Shown: positions 1-7,794 of the stretch, in pieces
Position numbering within the stretch: the first letter of the stretch is position 1
Layout of the letters: each line of letters begins with the position of its first letter
Source: a virus
IMG/VR virus record: IMGVR_UViG_3300042350_003642
Span: 1-48,321 of that record
Reading direction: 5' to 3' (one strand)
Length of the DNA stretch: 48,321 bases
Translations under genes and position numbers: made by a program
Notes under the pieces: model-generated
What the model was told of the DNA's origin: nothing
The model's input: only the letters and a program-made list of their open reading frames with translations
Database searches by the model: none

Positions 1-1354
1 TACCATTGTATTTGTACAACACCGTGGGCAGCATGTCAACTCTAAGGTAAACGTCACCTTTGCTGGCATTCTCTGGGAAAGCAATACCAAAGCCTGACAC
101 ATTGCCCGACAAAGGTTCATTGTCAGCTGCAAGTGCAATCATTGACGCCCAAGGCACTTCTGGTATAGCACCAATTTCAACCAAACGACGTTGCTCCTTG
201 ATAGTGCTTTCAGGATGAGTTGACTTCCATTCGCGCATGGCTGCTTTTTCAAGGTCTTCTACCACTGGCTGTTGCCATGAGGCCACAGGAGTTTCAGAAA
301 TAATTTCCTCTGTATCTTTGACCAGTTGTTCTTCTTTGATTTCCAACACAGGTTCAGGTTCAGCCTGTACAACTTCTATCACTGGTTCTGGGGGATCTAG
401 TTCACTTAGAATTTGATTGGCTTGCTCTGCTCGTGCTGCTTCATCAAGAGCCAACTTGGCATCACCTTCAACAGGTCTCTCCATGGGAAACGGCCATGGC
501 TCTGGCTCTGGTTCAGGATCAGGTTCTTTGATTTCCTCAGGGGTGGGAGATGGTGGTGGGGTTTCAACTGGCACAACCATCACAGCATTGGCTCGCGCTT
601 GACGTTCCCACTTCATGCTTTCAGTTGCTGCCAACAGCATCATGATAGCCAAGGGATCAAACACAGCCACTATGATAATGATTACCCAACGTACCGCACG
701 TTCTAGAATGTTTTGATCTGGATTGTCTCCATAGATCAAGGCAGCAATGTATTTGATGGGACCAACTTCGGCTTCTATTTTTCTGTTTTCAGCTCGCAGT
801 GGTGCTGCTTCTTCATTGAGTTGAGCAATGGTCTTTTGTTCAGCGGCAATTTCAGATAAAAGTCTTGTGCGTTCCTTTTGTTGACTACGTCTAATCTGTA
901 CTGCTCTTTCTGCGCCGCGCTCATCATCACTGCGTCCCATGAGCTGGTCCACTGCTTCGTCCATTTGTTTTAGAGCACGCCGATTGGTTTCGATGTTGTC
1001 TCGCGCTGTACGAATCTTTTCATCATAGATTGATATCTTGGCCTGGCTGTCCCCACTGACCAAGCTTTGATCGCTGTGAGCTTTGCTTAAAAAACCAAAG
1101 ATGCCCATAGAGGTGATAACCATCAACAAACACACAGCAGGCACCAGATAGGCTTTCATGGCCAAGCGGCATTGAGTCCAATATTCATGTAACCAAATGG
1201 TCACAGTGACCTTGGCAATCTCTAGTATTGAACCCATGACGATAATAGGTATTACCGCGGCTGCAAAGATCGCAGTAAGACCTACTATAGAATAAAAAGC
1301 GGCTACTGCGCTGAGGCACAGTGCCACTATCAACATTACATAACTCAAAAACAT
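1..1354 (-). CDS. Membrane protein with long coiled coil, C-terminus cut off by the window edge
   Basis: The minus-strand frame is open from an ATG at 1354 to the left edge, giving 451 visible codons and no stop, so the gene continues outside. The N-terminus is strongly hydrophobic: two or three membrane segments within residues 1-55 and another near 72-92. A charged alpha-helical coiled coil follows (about 100-215), then another membrane segment near 230-252. After that comes an acidic Pro/Glu-rich linker with repeated PEPEP-like stretches. The visible end carries FPENASKGDVYLRVD and LPTVLYKYNG, a pattern I associate with structural proteins of marine T4-like phages. No enzyme motif is visible. 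The start is preceded by TATAAATA eight bases upstream. Function unknown; an envelope-associated or virion role is a guess. Confidence 0.8.
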   Translation of the reverse strand, partial: MFLSYVMLIVALCLSAVAAFYSIVGLTAIFAAAVIPIIVMGSILEIAKVTVTIWLHEYWTQCRLAMKAYLVPAVCLLMVITSMGIFGFLSKAHSDQSLVSGDSQAKISIYDEKIRTARDNIETNRRALKQMDEAVDQLMGRSDDERGAERAVQIRRSQQKERTRLLSEIAAEQKTIAQLNEEAAPLRAENRKIEAEVGPIKYIAALIYGDNPDQNILERAVRWVIIIIVAVFDPLAIMMLLAATESMKWERQARANAVMVVPVETPPPSPTPEEIKEPDPEPEPEPWPFPMERPVEGDAKLALDEAARAEQANQILSELDPPEPVIEVVQAEPEPVLEIKEEQLVKDTEEIISETPVASWQQPVVEDLEKAAMREWKSTHPESTIKEQRRLVEIGAIPEVPWASMIALAADNEPLSGNVSGFGIAFPENASKGDVYLRVDMLPTVLYKYNG

Positions 1355-1357
1355 GGC

Positions 1358-1678
1358 CTAATTATTTATAGTTGGTTTGGCATTAACATCACTACGTACT
1401 TCTATGCTAAACTTTACTGCTATCCATGTTGCAAAAGCCTGATTGGGAATATCAAACCAAACTGGAAATGGTACTTTGCTGGTTCGATAATATCCCCATT
1501 TGGGTGTTTTAAGTTTGCGCAGCACTTTGCTTTGACAGGCCCAATTGCGCCCAAATTCACGCCTACAATCTTTCATGATACCGTACCACTGTTCGGGAGT
1601 AGATATCATAAAGTAAAATCTGTGCAGTTCCTGGGCCGTTTTTTTAAGCGGATCGAGTGACTTAGACATAATTTTCAC
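1358..1678 (-). CDS. Conserved-type hypothetical protein, 106 aa
   Basis: I do not recognise this protein. It is basic and rich in Trp, Tyr and Phe, with no membrane segment or metal-binding motif. Two starts are possible: GTG at 1678, which forms a GTGA overlap with a 14-codon mini-ORF upstream, or ATG at 1669. Neither has a strong Shine-Dalgarno, so I keep the GTG because overlap-coupled starts are the rule in this genome. The stop lies four bases before the start of the membrane protein downstream, so the two are probably co-transcribed. The last codons contain the TATAAATA motif assigned to the next gene. Confidence 0.6.
   Translation of the reverse strand: MKIMSKSLDPLKKTAQELHRFYFMISTPEQWYGIMKDCRREFGRNWACQSKVLRKLKTPKWGYYRTSKVPFPVWFDIPNQAFATWIAVKFSIEVRSDVNAKPTINN
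1363..1369 (-). promoter_or_regulatory. T4-like late promoter motif (ATAAATA) before the left-edge membrane gene
   Basis: On the minus strand TATAAATA lies 8 nt before the ATG at 1354 and matches the T4 late consensus exactly. It also overlaps the last codons of the upstream gene, so it could be coincidence. If real, transcription would begin almost at the start codon. Confidence 0.4.
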
Positions 1679-1719
1679 AAATCAGTGGCTTCAGTTTCAA
1701 TACTCAATAGAGCTTTCAC
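1675..1719 (-). CDS. Possible 14-codon leader peptide coupled to the 106-aa gene
   Basis: A GTG at 1719, eight bases after AAAGGA, opens a 14-codon frame encoding VKALLSIETEATDL. It ends in a TGA overlapping the GTG start of the next gene. An in-frame TAA lies just upstream, so it is not the tail of a longer gene. The stop/start overlap and ribosome-site-like sequence fit a short translated leader, but an ORF this short can arise by chance. Confidence 0.25.
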   Translation of the reverse strand: MKALLSIETEATDL

Positions 1720-1954
1720 CGCGACCGTCCTTTAATGGCCAACTCCCTACAGAGAGCAAAGTTCCGTTTGATCATGTAGGTTTTAAACAAGACTCTAGCG
1801 GTCTAATCTTGTTCAGGCCGGTGCCGCACCTCGGAGGACCTATCAACAGCCACGTAGCCATGGATCCTGAACCCGGGCAGATCCTTGTTGCGCCTCCTAT
1901 ATACCCATTCACTGCACATGTATTATACAGTGTGCGCAGAAAAAAATCTAAGGT
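1680..1954 (-). other. 275-base non-coding stretch with several inverted repeats; possible structured RNA
   Basis: No ORF longer than about 30 codons crosses this stretch. The minus strand shows several pairings: GTTCAGG (1866-1872 on the plus map) with CCTGAAC about 55 bases further on, AACAAGA with TCTTGTT around 1786-1813, and CTCTC-tgta-GGGAG near 1745-1758. An AGGAGG has no start codon at a usable distance. A TATAAT lies at 1922-1927 (minus) with only a weak -35 match (TAGATT at 17 bp). I could not fold it as a tRNA, tmRNA, RNase P or SRP RNA by eye. It may be a small RNA or a long structured leader for the genes to its left. Confidence 0.35.
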
Positions 1955-2281
1955 TTAGGTAATTTGTGCAGGTGTGGTAATTCGATCACTGTAAACACAT
2001 TGACCAAGACCTCGTATGGTGTTTGCCGACGCTTGAGGATTGCTTGCAAACATTTCACTGATGTGTTCTTCAGTGATACCTTCGTCGGCCAGAAACTGCC
2101 AGATTTCATAATGCAGTTCCCGGCGAGACTGAGCCACTAGTCTAAGATTATTGATATTTGGCAACCAGTCAGATTCGGATCCACGAATACGATCCCATAT
2201 TCGATTGCCTTCCAAGCGGGTTTGATCAGCCACATACTGTAGCCCATCGCGGTTCCACATCACAACAAAATAGTGTTGCAT
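1955..2281 (-). CDS. Hypothetical protein downstream of DNA ligase, 108 aa
   Basis: The function is unknown. The start is the ATG at 2281, two bases after the ligase stop, with GGAGAAAAG inside the last ligase codons as ribosome-binding site. A longer reading from 2305 would lie wholly inside the ligase end and is less likely. The protein begins MQHYFVVMWNRDGL and is a mixed alpha/beta soluble sequence with no cysteine cluster, membrane span or nucleotide motif. It should be transcribed with the ligase from the promoter at 3714-3742, so a DNA-metabolism accessory role is possible by context only. Confidence 0.65.
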   Translation of the reverse strand: MQHYFVVMWNRDGLQYVADQTRLEGNRIWDRIRGSESDWLPNINNLRLVAQSRRELHYEIWQFLADEGITEEHISEMFASNPQASANTIRGLGQCVYSDRITTPAQIT

Positions 2282-2282
2282 A

Positions 2283-3683
2283 CTACAACTTTTCTCCAGG
2301 TTCAAATCCTCGGAATCTCACAAAGCGTGGAAACCTTAGACTGTATGATCCGTCTTGGTTTTGCGTAACTGCATCAGCTTCGATTTCAACCACATGACCA
2401 AGCAGGTCCATTCTACGGGCGTAAAAACTATCCCTATCACTATCAGTAAAACCACTGCCAACACTAACGGAAATTCTACGTTCATTGTCTACTCCTTCAC
2501 AAATAATAGCACCCAGTCTGCCTTGATTGCGACCTGTGCCTTCTTCAAAGCCCACAATGTTTAGATCCAATGTGATTGTGGGTTTCCATTTCATCCAACC
2601 TGAATTACGATTACACTTGTAATGGGCTTCGGCGTCTTTGATCATGATGCCCTCGAAGCCTGTTTGTACAGCATGTTCTGCAAATCTACGCATGATGTCA
2701 TGACCTTCACTGCTGTCAAGGTCAACTTCTAGTCCAGGCATAATACGCAAACAGTCTGTGTCTTGAAACTGATCTGTTAATTTGTCCAACTTTTGGATAC
2801 GTTCATAAAGTGGCACATTCCATACACCATGCTCAAATCTATCCAAGGGTATAAAATCAAATATATGATAGGTCATGCCTGTGGTATTGGCATCACTTTT
2901 TCTGTGTGCCTGTTTCATTAGACTTTGAAAACTTTCGCCCACAATCTCGCCGTCTAATACCATGTTGTATTTGCCGATTATTTCGCGAATGCTATCAAAT
3001 TTTTCTATGATAGCATTTTCTATGTCAACAAAATTGTTAAACACCTTGCCATTGCGACTGTACAACACAACTGAACCATTCATGTTTACTGACGCTAGAA
3101 CTCGTACACCGTCAAGTTTGCATTCAAGACGCTTGCGACCTTTCAGCTTGTGAGGACTGCCCTCGCTGTCCTGTGCCAACTGACAAGTAAACACCGGTAT
3201 ACGCCATTCAGTTTTGCCAAGTACCTTGTTGAGTGTTTTTTCGCTGATACCACAGCGCAGGTCTTTGATCAATACTCTGCGACATACCATGTTCCATTCT
3301 TCACTGTCAAAGTCTTGCATGACTTTGTCAATGGCGTGTTTGGCAGCAAAGCCTGTGACCGATCTTGTGCGTAGAGCTTCGCAAAGTGCCCAGAACTTTG
3401 TCCAATCGTTTGGTCTGTCAGACAACGCCTGGCTTTCAGGAACCTTTTTTACGTGATATGTATAATATGGATTGTATGCAAGATAGCAATTGAATAAAAA
3501 ACACTGCGCATTATAGCTACCAAGCTTTGAGGCCATGAGAGCCTTTTCGATAACTCTTTCTTTGTGCAAGCGGCTATCGGAACTTTCTAGGTCTCTGATC
3601 CATTCTTCTGCCACTGCGATGCCTTGAAAATGTTCGCTTTCTATGTCTACTGTGTATTTACTATTTGAAAGAGTAAGACCCAT
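2283..3683 (-). CDS. ATP-dependent DNA ligase, T4 gp30 type
   Basis: It seals nicks in phage DNA using ATP through a lysine-AMP intermediate. The 466-residue length is close to T4 gp30 (487). Nucleotidyltransferase motifs occur in order: motif I ECKLDGVR with catalytic K189, motif III LDGEIVG (E246), motif IV FEGIMIKD (about 343-350) and motif V WMKWKP (363-368). An OB-type C-terminal domain follows. The start is the ATG at 3683, preceded by AGGAG six bases upstream; an upstream in-frame extension to 3725 lacks that signal and lies in the promoter. It begins its own transcription unit from a sigma70-like promoter, which suggests early expression as in T4. The 108-aa gene follows immediately. 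Confidence 0.95.
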   Translation of the reverse strand: MGLTLSNSKYTVDIESEHFQGIAVAEEWIRDLESSDSRLHKERVIEKALMASKLGSYNAQCFLFNCYLAYNPYYTYHVKKVPESQALSDRPNDWTKFWALCEALRTRSVTGFAAKHAIDKVMQDFDSEEWNMVCRRVLIKDLRCGISEKTLNKVLGKTEWRIPVFTCQLAQDSEGSPHKLKGRKRLECKLDGVRVLASVNMNGSVVLYSRNGKVFNNFVDIENAIIEKFDSIREIIGKYNMVLDGEIVGESFQSLMKQAHRKSDANTTGMTYHIFDFIPLDRFEHGVWNVPLYERIQKLDKLTDQFQDTDCLRIMPGLEVDLDSSEGHDIMRRFAEHAVQTGFEGIMIKDAEAHYKCNRNSGWMKWKPTITLDLNIVGFEEGTGRNQGRLGAIICEGVDNERRISVSVGSGFTDSDRDSFYARRMDLLGHVVEIEADAVTQNQDGSYSLRFPRFVRFRGFEPGEKL

Positions 3684-3713
3684 GGTAACTCCTAATAAGA
3701 GCGATAGATGTAT

Positions 3714-3742
3714 AGTGTAACACAATAATGATTATTGGTCAA
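3714..3742 (-). promoter_or_regulatory. Sigma70-like promoter of the DNA ligase gene
   Basis: Minus strand: TTGACC (3737-3742), a 17-bp spacer, then TACACT (3714-3719). The predicted start is near 3707, giving a leader of about 24 nt with AGGAG before the ligase ATG. The TTGACC box and the AAT after it recur in the promoter of the AAA+ ATPase gene. Confidence 0.65.
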
Positions 3743-3759
3743 CCGCTGGTAAGTGTTAA

Positions 3760-4689
3760 CTAACCAACAACAATATTAGCAGCGGCCTGTGATTCTGTGT
3801 AGTTGGTTGGTCCCAGATTACCTGGGGCGGGCGGAGTTGCAGGTGTAGCAGGAATCTGTGCGTCTGCAACCAATCCACCATTGCCAAGAGATGCTAGGTT
3901 GCGACCTTCTCTTAGAGCTCCAACCACAGCCTGACCTCCTTGATTAGCAGTGTTGGCAATGGCATTGATATATTCAGCTGGACCACCTGCTTCGGTCTGT
4001 ACTCCATAGTCGTGCAAACTATCAGCAAAGGCCTGTACGCTTTGGAATTGATTACCAGTTAGATTGGCATAGTCAATTTGTGACTTTGAAAGATTAGTAA
4101 CTTGATTTTTCACTGTGTTACAAATCAACAACCAATTGGAATTGATATTAGCAATGGCATTGGGACTAGAAGAAACCAACCCTGAAATAATACTATTCGC
4201 GGATGAACACAGACTCACGATGGCCAGGTTTGCATTGGCATAGTTGCCTTGGCCTGGTCCAGTGGGTATAGAAATATTACCGGAGTTACCATAGGTACCA
4301 TTCAGCACGTTGACCATTCTGGTATACGCAACTGTGAGCGTGGCCACATTGATGTTGGCCACATTGGACTGTACATTAATCAAGGGCTGCGTAATATTGT
4401 ATCCACTTGCGCAGCCCAATACATCGCCTAGAGTTAATGTGCCATCAGGTCCTGTACCTGTGGCAATATTAGCAGAGATATATGTTCTTACAGCAGGCGG
4501 CACTGCCTCGGTCAATGAATTGATTAGGTTCAGTCCTGCGTTTGTTTCCAATGCTGCCACTGTGTTTGCAAACTGTGGCATTGGAGTTTGCGCAATATTT
4601 TTAACCTGTTCTAAACTAGCCTGCATGGCTTTGTTAGCCAAGGCAATGTCTGGTGGTATGATAGTTTTCAAACGGTCATAACTGATCAT
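3760..4689 (-). CDS. Asn/Ala/Thr-rich protein, 309 aa, second gene behind the PAAR spike protein
   Basis: The function is not recognised. The composition is low in charge and rich in Asn, Ala, Ser, Thr and Gly (for example NVQSNVANINVATL), as in fibrous or baseplate-associated phage proteins. It lacks a signal peptide and enzyme motifs. The start is fixed by an ATGA overlap with the 328-aa gene upstream, which has a similar composition; the two may be distant relatives or subunits of one assembly. Both follow a PAAR gene, so a role at the tail tip, or as material carried by the spike, is a reasonable inference. It is the last gene before the ligase promoter region (3684-3759). Confidence 0.75.
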   Translation of the reverse strand: MISYDRLKTIIPPDIALANKAMQASLEQVKNIAQTPMPQFANTVAALETNAGLNLINSLTEAVPPAVRTYISANIATGTGPDGTLTLGDVLGCASGYNITQPLINVQSNVANINVATLTVAYTRMVNVLNGTYGNSGNISIPTGPGQGNYANANLAIVSLCSSANSIISGLVSSSPNAIANINSNWLLICNTVKNQVTNLSKSQIDYANLTGNQFQSVQAFADSLHDYGVQTEAGGPAEYINAIANTANQGGQAVVGALREGRNLASLGNGGLVADAQIPATPATPPAPGNLGPTNYTESQAAANIVVG

Positions 4690-5672
4690 ACTGTGGGCAC
4701 TTCCTTGATATAGTAGTCAGGTAATTGTTGTATCAAATTGCTGTTCACAGTGCCTTGACTATCTAGATAGATTCCACGCACTCCTTGTTTGGTAGTGGTA
4801 GTCATGGTTCTAAAACTGTTTGGAAAGATCTTGACTGGATTCAAAAGATCAGCCATGGTCAAGATGTTGGGCGTGGTACAGCCCAACACCTGCAACACCA
4901 ACTCAAGATCTGCTCCTGTGATTTTGCTCATGGCTTGATAGGCCAAACGCTGCAAACTATCTGCCATTTCATATTCATTGTCAGTCAAAGAACTTACCAC
5001 TGAACTGGGTATGCCTTCATTGACAAGAGCTGTGGATACCTGTGGTAACACTCCCTGCGCAAAAAGATTCTTTAACAATTGTGCAGGAGTACCAAGTTCG
5101 CCTAATGCTGCCAGATCAATCACACGACCCAGGCGTTGTAGATCTCGCGCAAAAGCAGGCAAGGCCTGATTGACTTTGCTGATATCACCTGTGGTCAAAC
5201 TGTCCATGCCACTAAAAGTGGGGCCAAGGAATGTAGCACTGTTTTTGGAAACGTTGATGGTTTGATTGGTACCTGCCACATAACCAGTGGCACTACTAAA
5301 CGCTTGACAGAACTTACTGAGATCAGTTTGATTGATCACAAGACTGGCCTGAGTAGCCACTAAGCCAGTAACGCCGGGCGCAACTCTTAAATTACCTGTG
5401 ATGCCGGTTATGTTTGCTGGAAAGGATTCACCAAGAGCAGGACAGGTAACACTACCAATCGTGGTCATGGTGTTAATAGTGGTGTTGCTTAGAACAGTGA
5501 CATTTGAATTGGCATTGGCAATATTGGCTCCCAATATCACAGCCTGTTTCCAACTGCTAACCCAGGCCTGCGAATTCCAACTGCTCAGCGAATTGGTCAA
5601 TGCAGGACTCACAGTGAGTGCTGTGTTTTGATTGATACCAGCTAGAGCTATGAGTTGTAATGGCGTGGTCAT
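4686..5672 (-). CDS. Asn/Thr-rich protein, 328 aa, directly behind the PAAR spike protein
   Basis: No domain is recognised with certainty. It is polar, low-charge and rich in Asn, Thr, Ser, Leu and Ala, with a section near the C-terminus (DLLNPVKIFPNSFRTMT) that looks conserved rather than low-complexity. The ATG is two bases after the PAAR stop and the end overlaps the next gene by ATGA, so PAAR, this gene and the 309-aa gene are translated as a set. By context it is probably a tail-tip or baseplate component; an effector carried on the spike cannot be excluded. Confidence 0.75.
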   Translation of the reverse strand: MTTPLQLIALAGINQNTALTVSPALTNSLSSWNSQAWVSSWKQAVILGANIANANSNVTVLSNTTINTMTTIGSVTCPALGESFPANITGITGNLRVAPGVTGLVATQASLVINQTDLSKFCQAFSSATGYVAGTNQTINVSKNSATFLGPTFSGMDSLTTGDISKVNQALPAFARDLQRLGRVIDLAALGELGTPAQLLKNLFAQGVLPQVSTALVNEGIPSSVVSSLTDNEYEMADSLQRLAYQAMSKITGADLELVLQVLGCTTPNILTMADLLNPVKIFPNSFRTMTTTTKQGVRGIYLDSQGTVNSNLIQQLPDYYIKEVPTV

Positions 5673-5674
5673 GG

Positions 5675-5965
5675 TTAAGCGGCAAACACGTTGGGGCTAC
5701 CTTGAGCAATAGACGTACAACTACTGTACTTGTCTCCTACTCTTGCAATGGGCCTGCCATTTACAAACACACTGCCGCTACCACCAGAGATTGGTTGCTG
5801 ACAAAAAGGACAGCTCTTGCCCCCGGGTTTCACATGCGGAGTGTTTCTATCTCCGCGACGAGCTACACCTTTGCCATTGGCAAAAACATCGCCAGATGCG
5901 CCTTGCACATTGTGACCTGAGCAGTGCGGTACATCTGCGTCACCCTTTCTGGCTACTGCGGGCAT
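5675..5965 (-). CDS. PAAR-repeat tail spike tip protein (T4 gp5.4-like)
   Basis: PAAR proteins cap the central spike of contractile tails and sharpen it for membrane puncture; T4 gp5.4 is the phage example. This 96-residue protein has two PAAR-type repeats: ARKGDADVPHCSGH at the N-terminus, and SGSVFVNGRPIARVGD after KSCPFC. His/Cys residues near H14, C15, H18 and the CPFC pair could bind the structural metal. The gene starts at ATG 5965, overlapping the 70-aa gene upstream by 26 bases, and is followed by the 328-aa and 309-aa proteins. The baseplate hub partner is not in the window. Confidence 0.85.
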   Translation of the reverse strand: MPAVARKGDADVPHCSGHNVQGASGDVFANGKGVARRGDRNTPHVKPGGKSCPFCQQPISGGSGSVFVNGRPIARVGDKYSSCTSIAQGSPNVFAA

Positions 5966-6152
5966 GTTCTATCCTCATGAGTTCTTGCAGCCTATCATTC
6001 CAGCTGTCTATTTCTTCGTGCTGTGCGTCAGTGTGTGGTCCAGGAGGTATCTCAGGACGAAACTCTATCACATGGTCAAAGTCACGCGGTATTAGATCAT
6101 ATTCATGATAAGTTTCAAGCTTACCATTACGCATAACAACAAACTTGTGCAT
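5940..6152 (-). CDS. Small conserved phage protein, 70 aa
   Basis: This acidic, soluble protein has no recognised function. It contains PEIPPGPHTDAQHEEIDSW followed by a helical, probably coiled C-terminus. I recall similar short proteins in marine T4-like phages, but no role for them. The start is set by a TAATG overlap with the Sm-like gene, and its end overlaps the PAAR gene. It may help baseplate assembly or simply be carried along in this operon. Confidence 0.7.
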   Translation of the reverse strand: MHKFVVMRNGKLETYHEYDLIPRDFDHVIEFRPEIPPGPHTDAQHEEIDSWNDRLQELMRIEHARSSQKG

Positions 6153-6451
6153 TATCCCATTAGGATTTTGTTGCGTACTGGGGCTATACCAGTTGTGACT
6201 TCAACATAGCGATCTCTAACTTCATCTAACACCGAAGCTAATATGCTTATGTTGCTAGTATTTATTGTGATAGAATTCTGTGGATTTGCTGTGAAAAGAC
6301 TGGGCATGAGCTGTAGCCCTTGCTGCATGGGTATAACTGTGAGTGGATGATGAACTTCAATACTGTTGTCGTTCTGAGCAACTACCTTGGCTACTAGTTC
6401 GTCACCGTTGCTGAGTTTGATACAGTAAATTTCATTGATTTCTATTTGCAT
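6152..6451 (-). CDS. Sm-like fold small protein, 99 aa
   Basis: The pattern YCIKLSNGDELVAKVV followed by short beta strands and PLTVIPMQQG resembles the Sm-like beta-barrel proteins common in marine T4-like phages. This is fold recognition by pattern only, and RNA binding has not been shown. I chose ATG 6451, which overlaps the glutaredoxin stop by 20 bases and has an AGG-type ribosome site. The longer reading from 6499 lies entirely in the glutaredoxin gene and begins with unlikely residues. It sits between the glutaredoxin/NrdAB genes and the PAAR set. Confidence 0.7.
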   Translation of the reverse strand: MQIEINEIYCIKLSNGDELVAKVVAQNDNSIEVHHPLTVIPMQQGLQLMPSLFTANPQNSITINTSNISILASVLDEVRDRYVEVTTGIAPVRNKILMG

Positions 6452-6671
6452 TTGATAGCCTTTGTCTGAGTTCGGTGAATCCACCGATGTGTTCTTCATC
6501 TAAAAAAATCTGCGGGACTGTGCGTGCAGCAGGCACACTCTCCAACAGTTGTTCACGACTCCAGCCGTGACCAATGCGTCTTTCTTCAAATTCTATTCCA
6601 CGTTGTTCTAACAACGCCTTGGCTTGATCGCAAAAAGCACAATTGTCTTTGCTCCATACTATGGCTTTCAT
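6432..6671 (-). CDS. Glutaredoxin
   Basis: This 79-residue thioredoxin-fold redox protein has the active site CAFC at 11-14, the cis-Pro segment TVPQIF near residue 52 and the GGFTEL glutathione-site motif near the C-terminus. In T4-like phages the equivalent (NrdC) reduces ribonucleotide reductase, which fits its place 22 bases after nrdB. The ATG at 6671 is preceded by AGGA-rich sequence. It is clearly related to glutaredoxins; whether it uses glutathione or a thioredoxin-type reductase cannot be told from sequence. Confidence 0.9.
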   Translation of the reverse strand: MKAIVWSKDNCAFCDQAKALLEQRGIEFEERRIGHGWSREQLLESVPAARTVPQIFLDEEHIGGFTELRQRLSNANRNQ

Positions 6672-6693
6672 TTCCTATTCCTGTTATTGTAAA

Positions 6694-7794
6694 TTAGAGT
6701 TGTGGCAACTCGTCGTAACTGATATCGTCGCTCATAACGCCGATAACATAATTAGTTGATTCATTCTCCTGGAGTGCAGTTTGTTTCTTGTGAGTATCAA
6801 CATGCTTGTTGAACCAGGGAATCGGTGTGCTTCGTGGGGCAGAGTGTTGGTACTTGATACCAATTTCTTTGAGAGCATTGACCGCGGTCCAATCAACAAA
6901 GTCCTTTAGAATTGTGGCATTGAGGCCAATCACAGGACCTTTTTGGAACAAATAGTCTGCCCACTCTTTTTCTTCGCGAATAACATCTGCATACAGACCA
7001 TAGACTTCATTGGCCTTTTCCTCTTTGGCGCGAGCGAATCTTGGATCTTCTTTCACAACTTGATTGATCATCCAGGCTGTCCAATCTCTGTGTAAAATTT
7101 CGTCTTGTAGAATAAGGCTGATAATGTTGCCGTTGCCAATAAAGATCTTGTTCTCTACCATGGCCAAACTTGTGGCGAATGAAACCATGAAGCGGAACGC
7201 TTCCAGAGCATAGCTGGCATTTAGTGCCATCCAAATAGCATCAATGTGCTCTGCTTCAGTGACATTCTCATTTAACTCTTTTTGACAGTTAAGTCTATGC
7301 AATTCATCATAATACTTGCCTACACTCGAAGCCATGTCCACAATTTCCTTAGTATCATGAATGGTGTTGAACACTTCCTTGGGCACGTTGTAGATATTGC
7401 GTATGATGTGACTGTAGCTGCGACTATGAATATTTGTTTCAAAGAAGGTCCAGTTGTAGACCAGACTTTCAAGTTCTGGTATACCAATCACAGGCGTAAA
7501 AATCTGACTAGGGCCTCGTCCTTGTAGACTATCCAGTGCAGTTTGCCGCAACAGATTACTGGTAAAGATGTGTCGCACAGTATCAGAAGATTCCTTGAAG
7601 TCCTGTGCGTCTTTGCTGAGATTAACTTCCTCTGGTACCCAGAAGAAACCTCGTGCTTCCTGTTCAAATTTGACCAGTTTGTTGTATTTGACTTCTTCAA
7701 AACGTTGAATGGTCACAGGCCCAGCTGGATCCAAAAACATCTTTCTGGTAAGATAGTCTGTACGTGCTGCAAGATTATATTGTTGTCGACTCAT
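6694..7794 (-). CDS. nrdB: Ribonucleoside-diphosphate reductase beta subunit, class Ia
   Basis: It carries the diiron centre and tyrosyl radical that start ribonucleotide reduction in NrdA. At 366 residues it is of usual length. Ligand candidates are D62 (after FFWVPEEVNLSK), E119, H123, E198 (LEAFRF), E232 and H235 (DEILH). The radical tyrosine is Y127 in HSRSY. The C-terminus DELPQL should dock on NrdA. One oddity: E and H of the first helix are spaced E-T-N-I-H, one residue more than the ExxH of E. coli and T4 NrdB. The start overlaps the isocitrate lyase stop (TAATG), so the unit is nrdA-aceA-nrdB-grx. Confidence 0.97.
   Translation of the reverse strand: MSRQQYNLAARTDYLTRKMFLDPAGPVTIQRFEEVKYNKLVKFEQEARGFFWVPEEVNLSKDAQDFKESSDTVRHIFTSNLLRQTALDSLQGRGPSQIFTPVIGIPELESLVYNWTFFETNIHSRSYSHIIRNIYNVPKEVFNTIHDTKEIVDMASSVGKYYDELHRLNCQKELNENVTEAEHIDAIWMALNASYALEAFRFMVSFATSLAMVENKIFIGNGNIISLILQDEILHRDWTAWMINQVVKEDPRFARAKEEKANEVYGLYADVIREEKEWADYLFQKGPVIGLNATILKDFVDWTAVNALKEIGIKYQHSAPRSTPIPWFNKHVDTHKKQTALQENESTNYVIGVMSDDISYDELPQL

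Noticed and set aside
1772-1861. 29-codon minus-strand frame starting MATWLLIGPP
   Set aside because: No properly spaced ribosome site and it spans the inverted repeats of the gene-free stretch; more likely chance.
2298-2318. Plus-strand GGTTCAAATCC resembling a tRNA T-arm
   Set aside because: It lies in the coding sequence of the ligase on the other strand and no acceptor, D or anticodon arms fit around it.
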